From NCBI RefSeq assembly GCF_007828035.1, contig NZ_VITV01000002.1, positions 62,001 to 126,000 on the forward strand: a DNA stretch of 64,000 nt, given 5' to 3'. Positions within the stretch are counted from its first letter, which is position 1. The number at the start of each line of letters is the position of its first letter. This stretch comes from Nitrospirillum amazonense. Its GTDB lineage: Bacteria > Pseudomonadota > Alphaproteobacteria > Azospirillales > Azospirillaceae. The notes beneath the pieces were generated by a model. That model did not search any database. It was given only the letters and a program-made list of their open reading frames with translations, and was not told where the DNA came from. Shown here in pieces: positions 43,453 through 52,082 of the stretch. Both the position numbers and the translations under genes were made by a program.

Positions 43453-44166
43453 TCAGCCGGGCAGCCAGCGGCACCACAGCGCCAGGGTGGCGCGGCGGCT
43501 GTAAAGGGCGGCGTGCAGCAGGGCGCTGGTCAGCACCGCCAGCAGGCCGGCGTACAGGACGTCGCTGAAGAAATGGCCGCCCATGCCAATGCGCAGCAGG
43601 CCCGCGCCGGCCCCGGCGCCCAGCCCGCCATAGAGCCACAGGCGCTGCCGCCGCCGCGCGGTATAGGCGAAGCTGTGCAGGAAGAAGGCCAGCACCGCGT
43701 CCCCCGAGACGAAAGAGCAGTTGCGCCCGCAATTGGCCTTGGGCGCCGGCAGCACCGGCGGGGTATAGGGGGCGGCCCCGCCGAATTCCACCACCTGGAC
43801 GGGGCGGGCGCGGTGCCAATGATCCTTCAGCACGGCATTGCCCAGGAGGCCGGGCCCGATGGCCAGCGATAGCAGCAGGAAGCCCCAGGCGCGCACGTCC
43901 GCCCCCAGCAGGGGCCGGCGACGCCAGGCGGTCCAGGCGGTGCCCAGAACCAGCACGCCGGCCATCACCCGGGCGCCCACCTGCACCGCCTCGTGCAGCA
44001 GGTTGGCCACCGGATCCGCCCGCCAGGCGAAGCCCGCCTGCTGCGTCCAGAACCAACCGGCCGCGGCCAGGTCCAGGGTGGGTGAAACCGTCGCGTAGGC
44101 CAGCAACGCCGCGAGGCCGATCAACGCCATGAAACTCAGGACGCGGGGAAGGGTTGGGGACGGCAT
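43453..44166 (-). CDS. PAP2-family membrane phosphatase
   Basis: 237 residues with about five or six membrane segments. The acid-phosphatase motifs are present: KDHWHRARP (KxxxxxxRP), CSFVSGDA (in place of PSGH, with Asp for His) and GMGGHFFSDV (SRxxxxxHxxxD-like). The extra Cys residues (NCGRNCSFVSGD) are typical of LpxF/LpxE-like lipid A phosphatases. The replaced histidine is also seen in that subgroup as SGD. The ATG at 44166 was used; an in-frame ATG at 44214 is possible. It is first in an operon with the PuuB-like gene, with no obvious functional link. Confidence 0.8.
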   Translation of the reverse strand: MPSPTLPRVLSFMALIGLAALLAYATVSPTLDLAAAGWFWTQQAGFAWRADPVANLLHEAVQVGARVMAGVLVLGTAWTAWRRRPLLGADVRAWGFLLLSLAIGPGLLGNAVLKDHWHRARPVQVVEFGGAAPYTPPVLPAPKANCGRNCSFVSGDAVLAFFLHSFAYTARRRQRLWLYGGLGAGAGAGLLRIGMGGHFFSDVLYAGLLAVLTSALLHAALYSRRATLALWCRWLPG

Positions 44167-44353
44167 GGCGGCGGGACGATCCGGGAGGATGAGGGGGCGT
44201 ACCCGTCCGCACATACCATCCGATGGGGGCGCTGTCACCTCGGCATAAGCCGCAAGCGCTAGGGTTCCCGCCAGCTTTGGCCGCTGCCATGCCGCATTCC
44301 CGCCCCGATATGATGGGACGGTCCCTGTCGATTTTGTCCGGTTCGGATCGCCC

Positions 44354-45736
44354 GTGAGCGGCGGTCCCATCCCCGATATCGAGGTGTACGACCCCATGGC
44401 CGTCCTGGAAGAATTCATCCGCAGCAACCGCATCACCGAGGTGGAGTGCCTGGTGCCCGACCTGTCGGGCATCGCCCGGGGCAAGATCGTCCCGGCGGAA
44501 AAGTTCCTGCGCATCCTGCGGGATCGCGGTTTGCGCCTGCCCGAAAGCGTGTTCATCCAGACCGTGACGGGCGACACGCCACCCAACAGCGTCACCAACC
44601 CGGAAAACTCCGACGTCTACATGCTGCCTGACCCGGGCAGCGTGCGCTTCGTTCCCTGGTATGAGGCGCCCACCGCCGCCGTCATCTGCGATTGCGTCTA
44701 TGCCGACGGCACCAGCGTGGACATCAGCCCGCGCTGGGTGCTGAAGCGCGTGCTGGAGCTTTATGCCGAGCGCGGCTGGAAGCCCCTGGTGGCGCCCGAG
44801 CTGGAATTCTTCCTGGTGGCGGTGAACAAGGACCCGGACTATCCCCTGGTCCCGCCGGTTGGCCGCTCCGGCCGGCAGGAAAGCGGGCGCCAAGCCTTCG
44901 GCATCGACGCGGTCAACGAGTTCGATCCCATTTTCGAGGCGGTCTACGATTACTGCGAGCAGCAGGACATCGACGTCGATACCATGAGCCATGAGGCCGG
45001 TGCCGCCCAGATCGAGATCAACTTCAACCACGGCGACGCGCTGAGCCTGGCCGACCAGGTCTTCCTGTTCAAGCGCACGGTGCGCGAGGCGGCCATCCGC
45101 CATGGCATCTACGCCACCTTCATGGCCAAGCCCATGCAGAATGAGCCGGGCAGCGCCATGCACATCCACCAGTCGCTGGTGGACGCCAAAACGGGGCGCA
45201 ACCTGTTCGGCCATCCCGATGGCTGCGACACGCCCCTGTTCATGAGCCATATCGCCGGCCTGCAGAAGTACCTGCCCAGCGCCATGCCCCTGCTGGCGCC
45301 CAACGTGAACAGCTATCGCCGGCTGGTGCAGGGGTCGGACGCGCCCATCAACGTCCATTGGGGGCGGGACAACCGCACCACCGGTTTCCGCGTGCCCCTG
45401 AGCCAGCCGGAGGCGCGGCGGGTGGAGAACCGCGTGGCCGGCGCCGACGCGAACCCCTACCTCGCCATCGCCGCCAGCCTGGCCTGCGGCTATCTGGGTA
45501 TGGTGCAGGAATTGGAACCCACGGAGCCGGTGAAGGGCACCGCCCATCGCCTGGCCTTCACCTTGCCCCGCCACCAGGGCGACGCCCTGGCCAAGCTGAA
45601 CGCCAGCCGTCCCTTGCGGGAGATCTTCGGCGAGCGCTTCGTCGCTTGCGTCACGGCGGTGAAACAAGCCGAGGACGCCGCCTATCAGCAGGTGATCTCC
45701 AGTTGGGAGCGGGAGAATTTATTGCTCAATGTTTGA
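44354..45736 (+). CDS. puuA: Gamma-glutamylputrescine synthetase-like glutamine synthetase
   Basis: 460 residues, glutamine-synthetase fold: beta-grasp at about 20-110, catalytic domain from about 120 with the metal and ATP residues in APELEFFLV, NHGDALSLADQV, KPMQNEPGSAMHIHQSL and NRTTGFRVPL. Within the family the sequence fits the PuuA type, which ligates glutamate to putrescine as the first step of the gamma-glutamyl degradation route. Divergence from a PuuB-like oxidase and proximity to PotFGHI and agmatine deiminase support this. The start is a GTG. PuuC and PuuD are not in the window. Confidence 0.86.
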   Translation: MSGGPIPDIEVYDPMAVLEEFIRSNRITEVECLVPDLSGIARGKIVPAEKFLRILRDRGLRLPESVFIQTVTGDTPPNSVTNPENSDVYMLPDPGSVRFVPWYEAPTAAVICDCVYADGTSVDISPRWVLKRVLELYAERGWKPLVAPELEFFLVAVNKDPDYPLVPPVGRSGRQESGRQAFGIDAVNEFDPIFEAVYDYCEQQDIDVDTMSHEAGAAQIEINFNHGDALSLADQVFLFKRTVREAAIRHGIYATFMAKPMQNEPGSAMHIHQSLVDAKTGRNLFGHPDGCDTPLFMSHIAGLQKYLPSAMPLLAPNVNSYRRLVQGSDAPINVHWGRDNRTTGFRVPLSQPEARRVENRVAGADANPYLAIAASLACGYLGMVQELEPTEPVKGTAHRLAFTLPRHQGDALAKLNASRPLREIFGERFVACVTAVKQAEDAAYQQVISSWERENLLLNV

Positions 45737-45831
45737 TGCCCTGCGGGCGCCGGCATCCGCCGGCTTGCCATCCTCGATGTCCGGTCCGCTGACGCTCCCC
45801 GGCAATCTCCGGCGGCCCCCGTCGGGGCCTA

Positions 45832-45861
45832 CAGCGGCAAGAGCGATCGCTCTTGCCGCTG
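45832..45861. other. Perfect 30-bp palindrome between convergent genes
   Basis: CAGCGGCAAGAGCGA and its exact reverse complement, with no spacer, centred on GCGATCGC. It sits between the convergent puuA-like and chemoreceptor genes, 10 bp from the latter's stop. No T-run, so either a bidirectional terminator without U-tract or a binding site. Confidence 0.7.
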
Positions 45862-45871
45862 GTCTCGCTTC

Positions 45872-47557
45872 CTAGCGGATATTGGCCAGGAAGCCGTGCA
45901 CCTGGCCGCGCAGGCGCTCGGCTTCCACCGACAATTCGCCGGCGGCGGTGCGCACGGTGTGGGCGACCTGGCCGGTTTCGGTCACCGCCTGGCGGGCGGC
46001 GGTCACGTTGCCGGAGACCTGCTGCGTGCCGGTGGCCGCCTGCTGGACGTTGCCGGCGATCTCCGCCGTTGCGGCCCCCTGCTGTTCAACGGCCGCCGCC
46101 ACGGCGGCGGTGATCTCGTTCATGCGGTTCACGGTCTGGCCGATGCCGGCGATGGCGTCCACGGCGGCATCCGTCATACCTTGGATTTCCGCCACCTTGG
46201 CCTGGATCTCCTCCGTCGCCTTGGCGGTTTGGGTCGCGAGGTTCTTCACCTCCGACGCCACTACCGCGAAGCCCTTGCCGGCCTCACCCGCCCGTGCCGC
46301 CTCAATGGTGGCGTTCAGCGCCAGCAGGTTGGTCTGCCCGGCGATGCCGGTGATCAGCGCCACGATGTCGCCCACCCGCGCGGCCGAGGCCGCCAGGTCG
46401 CCCATGGCGGTGCTGGTGCGGCCGACTTCGGCCACGGCGCCGGCCGCGATCTCCGACGACTGGGTGATCTGGCGGGCGATCTCATGGATGGAAGCGCTCA
46501 GCTCATCCGTCGCGGCGGCCACGGTGGCCACGTTGGCGCTGGTCTGTTCCGCGGCCGCGGCGGCCGAGGTGGTCTGGTCTTCCGCCCGGGCGGCGGCCGT
46601 GGTGGCGGCGTCTGCGCTGGCCGCCATCTCGGTCGTGGCGGCGGCGATGCCGTCCACCACCGTCTTCACGCTGCCCTCGAACTCGTCGGCCAGGCGGGCC
46701 AGGGCGGCCTTGCGCTCCCGCTCCGCCTCTTCCTTCATCCCTTCCTGGCGCTCGCGCAGGTGCACGGCCTCCGCCGAGCGGTCGCGCAGCACATTGACCG
46801 CCTGGGCCAGGGTGCCGATCTCATCCGTGCGGCTGGTGCCCGGCACGGTGACGCTGAGATCGCCGTCGGCCAGGCGGTTGGTGGTATTGGTCAGGCGCAG
46901 CAGGGGGCCGGTGATGCCCCGGCTGAGCCACAGGGCCAGGCCGAAGGTCGCCAGCGCCAGCAGCCCCACCGTGCCGGCGGTGCGATAGCCGCTGGCCCGG
47001 GCGGCCGCGTCCACGTCGTCGATGTAGATGCCGGAGGACACGACCCAGCCCCAGCCGCTGGTCAGCTTGTTGTAGGTGGCCTTGGGCGCCGGCGGCGCGC
47101 CCGTCTTGGGCGGCCAAACGTAATAGCTGAAGCCGCCACCCTCCTTGGCGCGCTGCAGCTGGTCCTGGGCATAGTGGACGCCGTTGGCGTCGACGCTGTC
47201 CATGTTGCGCTTGCCCTCCAGTGTGCGGCTTTGCCCGCTGGCCAGCGTCAGGCCCGTGTCATCGTGGATGATCAGGTAGTGGTCGCCGTCGTAGCGGAAG
47301 GCGCGGGCCAGGTCCAAGGCCAGCTCCTTGGCCTTGTCCTCCGGCATTTCACCCGCCTTCGCCTTGGCTTCCAGCGTCTGGATTTGCGATATCGCCGCCT
47401 CCACCGCCACGCGGGCGCGCGCCTGCCGCTCCTCCATCAGGGTCCGGCTGGAGGTGACGACGGTGACGGCGCCCAGCGCCGCCAGCGCGATTACGGCCAG
47501 CAGCGGAATGAGCAGGATGCGGCCGCTGATGCCGCGCAGCGCGTTCAGGAATGACAT
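45872..47557 (-). CDS. Methyl-accepting chemotaxis protein with single Cache domain
   Basis: 561 residues: TM1 about 13-34, single Cache domain about 38-185 ([16 protein letters not shown]), TM2 about 191-211, HAMP to about 265, then MA domain with tip [20 protein letters not shown]. It is a paralogue of the receptor at 2.1-3.8 kb in layout and length, but has no PilZ domain. It sits inside the polyamine gene neighbourhood, convergent with puuA, so an amine or amino-acid ligand is possible but unproven. No C-terminal CheR/CheB pentapeptide. Confidence 0.95.
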   Translation of the reverse strand: MSFLNALRGISGRILLIPLLAVIALAALGAVTVVTSSRTLMEERQARARVAVEAAISQIQTLEAKAKAGEMPEDKAKELALDLARAFRYDGDHYLIIHDDTGLTLASGQSRTLEGKRNMDSVDANGVHYAQDQLQRAKEGGGFSYYVWPPKTGAPPAPKATYNKLTSGWGWVVSSGIYIDDVDAAARASGYRTAGTVGLLALATFGLALWLSRGITGPLLRLTNTTNRLADGDLSVTVPGTSRTDEIGTLAQAVNVLRDRSAEAVHLRERQEGMKEEAERERKAALARLADEFEGSVKTVVDGIAAATTEMAASADAATTAAARAEDQTTSAAAAAEQTSANVATVAAATDELSASIHEIARQITQSSEIAAGAVAEVGRTSTAMGDLAASAARVGDIVALITGIAGQTNLLALNATIEAARAGEAGKGFAVVASEVKNLATQTAKATEEIQAKVAEIQGMTDAAVDAIAGIGQTVNRMNEITAAVAAAVEQQGAATAEIAGNVQQAATGTQQVSGNVTAARQAVTETGQVAHTVRTAAGELSVEAERLRGQVHGFLANIR

Positions 47558-47696
47558 CGGTTACCACCAACCAGAAAGGGGCCCAGAAAAAGGGTGCGGC
47601 TTAACGCCGCCGCTCTAACAGCTGGCTATACCCGGACCTTGGACAAGGCACCGTTGCTATATTGACATCGTTGCCATCACGTTATGGGCGAAAGGT

Positions 47697-48230
47697 TTAA
47701 AGAACCCGTCGCATATAAGTGGCATCCGAGCCGTACGACGACACGTCCACTTGTTCATCCGGCGCGGGGCTGAAACCGCGCCGCCGCCAAAAGGCCCCGG
47801 AATTATTGACGGACAGCAGCCGCATCTCGCGGAAGCCGGCACTCCGCGCGTGCGCCGCCAACAAGTCCACCGCCATCTCGGCGTGACCCTTGCCGCGCGC
47901 GGCGGCGTCGATGGCGATGTCGTGGATGTAGTAGATGTCGGCGTCCGCCGGCAGGCCGCCCAGCAGGTGGTTCAGCTTGGGCACGCGGCCCCGCGCATAG
48001 GGGTGGCTGACCGCGTAGCCGGAAATACCGCCATTGGCCGTCTCCAACGTCAGGCAGCCGGCGGGGTAGGCCGCCAGCTTGTCGGCCATGATGTCCAGCG
48101 CCTCGAAGAAGTCGACATGGATGGCGCAGGCCAGGGTGAAGGCGGGGGGCAGGTCGGCCGCCGTCATGGGACGCCAAGGCATGGGATGGGCACCGGGTTG
48201 GACGGGGAGTGGCGAAGCCATGTGCGCCAT
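47697..48230 (-). CDS. GNAT-family N-acetyltransferase
   Basis: About 177 residues. The acetyl-CoA-binding core is clear: YYIHDIAIDAAARGKGHAEM (strand 4 and the RGKGH pyrophosphate loop), LLSVNNSGAFWRRRGF, and a C-terminal strand ending YMRRVL. The acceptor is unknown; polyamine N-acetyltransferases exist in this fold and the neighbourhood is polyamine-related, but this is only circumstantial. The start is uncertain: in-frame ATGs at 48230, 48221 and 48182 all lack a good ribosome-binding site, and the conserved part begins around MPWRPMTAADLP (48182). Confidence 0.85.
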   Translation of the reverse strand: MAHMASPLPVQPGAHPMPWRPMTAADLPPAFTLACAIHVDFFEALDIMADKLAAYPAGCLTLETANGGISGYAVSHPYARGRVPKLNHLLGGLPADADIYYIHDIAIDAAARGKGHAEMAVDLLAAHARSAGFREMRLLSVNNSGAFWRRRGFSPAPDEQVDVSSYGSDATYMRRVL

Positions 48231-48466
48231 GGGCGTCACGGCGTCAAGGGGGGCGTCAAGGGGGGATGGGCGCACCACCCGGCATGCGCGTCCAAACCGC
48301 TGTCTCGCACAATTATGCAGGACCTGACATGTCGCGGTGCCATTGGTGCCGGGACCGGCGCCGGCGCACCCTTCGCTGCGCGGGGATGCCCCGTTAAGCA
48401 GGGGCTTTCAGTGTGAGCCGACTGATCGGGTGCACCCCCGGTGCCAACCCTTTGGGAACCAAATCC

Positions 48467-48748
48467 ATGAAACGCAGCCACCACATCACGTTGGCGGCCC
48501 TGGCCGCCGCGACGACGCTGTCGTTGAGCGGATGTGATTCAAAGCATGATCAGGATTGCAAGGCGGACCAGCAGGCGGACTGCCGTTCCGGCGGCGGTGG
48601 CCATGGCGGGGGCGCGAGCTATGTCGCCGGGTCCAAGTCCGGCGGCGTTGAAACCGGTGGTTTCGGCGAAAGCGCCGCCGCCCACGGCGGGGGTGGCGGT
48701 GAGGGAGGTGGCGGCCACGGCGGCGGTGGCGGTGGCGGTGGCGAGTAG
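48467..48748 (+). CDS. Glycine-rich lipoprotein preceding a YgiC-like gene
   Basis: 93 residues. Signal peptide MKRSHHITLAALAAATTLSL ending in lipobox LSGC, then a short Asp/Lys/Cys segment (DSKHDQDCKADQQADCRSG) and a long Gly-rich tail with scattered His and Glu. It lies 14 bp before the glutathionylspermidine-synthase-like gene. In Escherichia coli the corresponding ygiC gene follows ygiB, an outer-membrane-associated lipoprotein gene; this protein may play the YgiB role although the sequence is much shorter and more Gly-rich. Confidence 0.72.
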   Translation: MKRSHHITLAALAAATTLSLSGCDSKHDQDCKADQQADCRSGGGGHGGGASYVAGSKSGGVETGGFGESAAAHGGGGGEGGGGHGGGGGGGGE

Positions 48749-48762
48749 GGAGGCCCGCGATC

Positions 48763-49935
48763 ATGGAACGCGTTCGCTTCACCCCCCGGGCCGACTGGAT
48801 CGCCCGTATCGAATCCCAGGGCCTGACCTATCACTCTCTGGGCCTGCCGCCCGGCAGTGAGGCCGACGGCCTGTGGTGGGATGAATCCGCCGCCTACGCC
48901 TTAACCGCCGGGGAGGTCGACAGGCTGGAGGCCGCGACCAACACGCTGCACCAGCTATGCCTGCAGGCGGTGGCGGCCGTGGTGGCGACGCCGCGCCTGA
49001 TGGACCGCTTCGGCCTCAGCCCGGCCTACCGTGCCTATGTCATCGACAGCTGGCGGCGGGACGACCCCGCCCTCTATGGCCGCTTCGATTTGGCCTTCAA
49101 CCCGGACCGGGAGGAACTGGCCGAACCCAAGATGCTGGAATACAACGCCGACACGCCCACCACCCTGATCGAATCGGCGGTGGTGCAATGGTTCTGGCTG
49201 CGCGACGTCCTGCCCGATGCCGACCAGTTCAATTCCATCCATGAGCGGCTGATCGCCCGCTGGCGGGAAATCGGCCGGCGCCAGCCATCCGGCGCCCTTG
49301 TCCACCTGTCGTCCTACGCCGACTATGAGGAGGAGTTGCGGACGGTGGAGTACCTGGTGGACACGGCGCGTCAGGCAGGGCTGAACGCCGCCCACCTGCC
49401 CATCACCCAGGTGGGCTGGGACAAGGACAAGACGCGCTTCGTTGACGCGGCGGGCCGGCCGCTGGCGCTGTGGTTCAAGCTCTATCCCTGGGAATGGCTG
49501 GCGGCGGAGCGCTTCGGCGTCCACCTCCCGACCGCCAACCTGACGGTGGTGGAGCCGCCGTGGAAGATGCTGCTGTCGCACAAGGCCATCCTGACCGTGC
49601 TGTGGGACCTGTTCCCCGACCATCCCAACCTGCTGCCCGCCGGCTTCACCGCCGAGGCCGTGGGGCCGGACTGGATCGCCAAGCCCATGCAGGCGCGCGA
49701 GGGCGCCAACATCCGCCTGGTGCGGGACGGCCGGGAGGTAGTGCGCACCCCCGGCGCCTACGGCCAGGGGCCCGTGGTTTACCAGCGTGCGGTGGACTTG
49801 GCCCGTGATGACGGCCGGCATGTGGTGCTGGGCGCCTGGGTGGTAGGGGACGAGGCCGCCGGCCTGTGCGTGCGCGAGGATCCAGGGCCCATCATCACCG
49901 GTACCTCACGCTTCCTACCGCATTACTTCCGCTAA
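48763..49935 (+). CDS. Glutathionylspermidine synthase-like ATP-grasp protein (YgiC/YjfC type)
   Basis: 390 residues. The sequence matches the C-terminal synthetase domain of glutathionylspermidine synthase: EPKMLEYNADTPTTLIESAV (Mg-ATP site), FHLPTANL-like WEWLAAERFGVHL, PPWKMLLSHKAILTVLWDLF, and the terminal GTSRFLPHYF. YgiC and YjfC lack the amidase half and their amide-forming reaction is unsettled; they do not make glutathionylspermidine in tests I know of. Its place next to polyamine genes makes a polyamine or related peptide ligase worth considering. Probably translated with the preceding lipoprotein gene. Confidence 0.9.
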   Translation: MERVRFTPRADWIARIESQGLTYHSLGLPPGSEADGLWWDESAAYALTAGEVDRLEAATNTLHQLCLQAVAAVVATPRLMDRFGLSPAYRAYVIDSWRRDDPALYGRFDLAFNPDREELAEPKMLEYNADTPTTLIESAVVQWFWLRDVLPDADQFNSIHERLIARWREIGRRQPSGALVHLSSYADYEEELRTVEYLVDTARQAGLNAAHLPITQVGWDKDKTRFVDAAGRPLALWFKLYPWEWLAAERFGVHLPTANLTVVEPPWKMLLSHKAILTVLWDLFPDHPNLLPAGFTAEAVGPDWIAKPMQAREGANIRLVRDGREVVRTPGAYGQGPVVYQRAVDLARDDGRHVVLGAWVVGDEAAGLCVREDPGPIITGTSRFLPHYFR

Positions 49936-50053
49936 TCGGATGCGATGACCGGGGCCGCCTTGCTCCGGTCATCGCATCCTTGTTAGGGTCCAGCCCATCG
50001 GGCCCCGAACCATTCGGGCGGGGACCATTGGGGCAAGCTTGGGGGTATCCCGC

Positions 50054-51877
50054 GTGACCGACACGTCGTCCGGCGTCGACCTGATGCAGATCGTGGCCGT
50101 GCTGGGCGCCGGCGTCGTGGCCGCCCCGCTGTTCAAGCGGCTGGGTTTCGGGGCCATCCTGGGGTATCTGGCCGCCGGCTTGGCCATCGGCCCCTTCGGC
50201 TTCCGCATCCTGGCCGATCCGGCGGCGGTGCTGCATTTCGCCGAGCTGGGCGTCGTCATGTTCCTGTTCCTCATCGGGCTGGAGATGCGGCCGGCCAAGC
50301 TGTGGACCCTGCGGCGCCAGATCTTCGGCCTGGGCGTGGCGCAGGCGGCCGTCTGCGGCGCGCTCATGACCATCGCCGGCGTGCTGGCCGGCTTTCCGCC
50401 CGCCGTGGCCTTCGTCGCCGCCATGGGCTTCGCCCAATCCTCCACCGCCGCCATCATCCAGACTCTGGAGGAGAAGGGGGAGATGTCGACCCCCTTCGGT
50501 CAGCGCGCGATGTCCATCCTACTGCTGGAGGATTTGTCGGTGGTGCCCCTGCTGGCCATCGTTGCGCTGCTGGCGCCGGAGGCTAGCCACGATCTGCGCG
50601 GCAGCTGGGTGGGTGTGGCCGTGGCCGCCGCCGCCGTGGCCGTGGTCATCGTGGCCGGGCGCTGGGTGCTGAACCCGCTGTTCGGCCTGCTGGCCGGGTC
50701 CCGGGTGCGTGAGGCCATGACGGCGGCGGCGCTGGCCGTGGTGCTGGGGGCGGCCCTGCTGATGGAAAGCAGCGGCCTGTCCATGGCCATGGGCGCTTTC
50801 CTGGCCGGGGTGCTGCTGTCCGGCTCCGGCTTCCGCCACCAGCTGGAGGCGGATATCGAGCCCTTCCGCGGCCTGCTGCTGGGCCTGTTCTTCATGGCCG
50901 TGGGCATGTCGCTGGACCTGTCGGTGGTGGCGGCGGAATGGCGCATGGTGCTGCTGGTGCTGGCGGGCTGCGTCGTGACCAAGGCGGCGGGCATCTACGC
51001 CGTGGCCCGCGTCTCCGGCGCCGACTGCCGGGAGGCTGTCCAGCGCACCACCCTGTTCGCGCAAGGGGGCGAGTTCGCCTTCGTGCTTTATGGCGCCGGC
51101 ATGGGCGTCGGCGTGCTAGATGGGCAGGTCAACGCCGTCATGACGGCCACCGTCATCCTGTCCATGGTGCTGACGCCCATGACCGTGCGCCTGGTGTGGA
51201 GCCTGCTGCCCGAACCGGCGCCGGACACCGCCGGCCTGGCGCGGCCGGATGGCCTCGACGGCGCGGTGCTGATCATCGGCTTCGGCCGTTTCGGCCAGGT
51301 GGTCAGCCAGACGCTGCTGGCGCGCGGACTGGATGTCACCATCATCGACACGGATGTGGAGATGATCCAGGCGGCCGCCAGCTTCGGCTTCCAGATCTAT
51401 TACGGCGACGGCACCAACCTGGACGTGCTGCATGCGTCCGGCGCCGGGCGGGCCCGGGCGGTGGCGGTGTGCGTGGACGGCAAGGATACCGCCAACAAGA
51501 TCGTGGATCTGGTGAAGTCCAGCTTCCCCCACGCCGGCCTGCTGGTGCGCGCCTACGACCGCCGCCACACCCTGCACCTGATCGCGGCGGGCGTGGACCT
51601 GCAGGTGCGCGAAACCCTGGAATCGGCATTGGCCTTCGGCCAGGGCGCGCTGGAATTCCTGGGGTTGTCCGAGGAAGAGGCGCGCGAGACGGCGGATGAG
51701 GTGCGGCGGCGTGATCAGGAGCGTGTGGCCTTGGAACAGGCCAGCGGCAAACTGACCGGCTTCAACCAGTTCCGGCCCAAGGAGCCCAAGCCCATGCCCC
51801 TGTTCCAGGCCGGCAAGGAGGCGCGGCCGCTCACACCGGAGACGCGGGAGATCGCGGCGCGGGGCACGCCGACCTGA
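50054..51877 (+). CDS. CPA2 monovalent cation:proton antiporter, KefB/KefC type
   Basis: About 607 residues. Twelve or so membrane segments occupy residues 1-375, starting VAVLGAGVVAAPLFKRLGFG and including GLEMRPAKLW. A TrkA-N/RCK nucleotide-binding domain follows (LIIGFGRFGQVV, about 395-520), with the Asp ending strand 2 in IIDTDVEM. The tail is hydrophilic and Pro/Lys-rich. KefB/KefC export potassium during electrophile stress and are gated by glutathione adducts; whether that gating applies here is unknown. A GTG start at 50054 was used; a TTG at 50039 is open. No KefF/KefG partner is adjacent. Confidence 0.93.
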   Translation: MTDTSSGVDLMQIVAVLGAGVVAAPLFKRLGFGAILGYLAAGLAIGPFGFRILADPAAVLHFAELGVVMFLFLIGLEMRPAKLWTLRRQIFGLGVAQAAVCGALMTIAGVLAGFPPAVAFVAAMGFAQSSTAAIIQTLEEKGEMSTPFGQRAMSILLLEDLSVVPLLAIVALLAPEASHDLRGSWVGVAVAAAAVAVVIVAGRWVLNPLFGLLAGSRVREAMTAAALAVVLGAALLMESSGLSMAMGAFLAGVLLSGSGFRHQLEADIEPFRGLLLGLFFMAVGMSLDLSVVAAEWRMVLLVLAGCVVTKAAGIYAVARVSGADCREAVQRTTLFAQGGEFAFVLYGAGMGVGVLDGQVNAVMTATVILSMVLTPMTVRLVWSLLPEPAPDTAGLARPDGLDGAVLIIGFGRFGQVVSQTLLARGLDVTIIDTDVEMIQAAASFGFQIYYGDGTNLDVLHASGAGRARAVAVCVDGKDTANKIVDLVKSSFPHAGLLVRAYDRRHTLHLIAAGVDLQVRETLESALAFGQGALEFLGLSEEEARETADEVRRRDQERVALEQASGKLTGFNQFRPKEPKPMPLFQAGKEARPLTPETREIAARGTPT

Positions 51878-51963
51878 TGCCGGGCGGGTGGGCAAAGGTG
51901 CCAGTATTTTCCGCAGCTTGTCCCACAGGGCGCGGACCTGCGCGCAGGGTGTAGTACAAATAG

Positions 51964-52001
51964 GCGACAGGCCGTCCCCGCTGCTTGACAGGGCCTGTCG
52001 C
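51964..52001. promoter_or_regulatory. Inverted repeat in the potF leader
   Basis: GCGACAGGCC and GGCCTGTCGC, perfect 10-bp arms with an 18-base spacer, ending about 80 bp before the potF start. It could be an operator or an RNA hairpin that controls the transporter genes; the spacer contains CTTGACA, a plausible -35 hexamer. Confidence 0.5.
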
Positions 52002-52082
52002 ATGGGGTGCAAATGCCGCCGACCAGGGCCTGCAACGGGATGCCCGATGGGGCCCGGCCGATTTCCAAGAACGGGGACGTGG

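Noticed and set aside
43448-45667. A 739-codon minus-strand frame over the puuA-like and PAP2 genes
   Set aside because: It is antisense to a clear glutamine-synthetase-family gene and overlaps the PAP2 gene in another frame; composition is His/Gln/Ala/Gly-rich as in GC-driven shadows.
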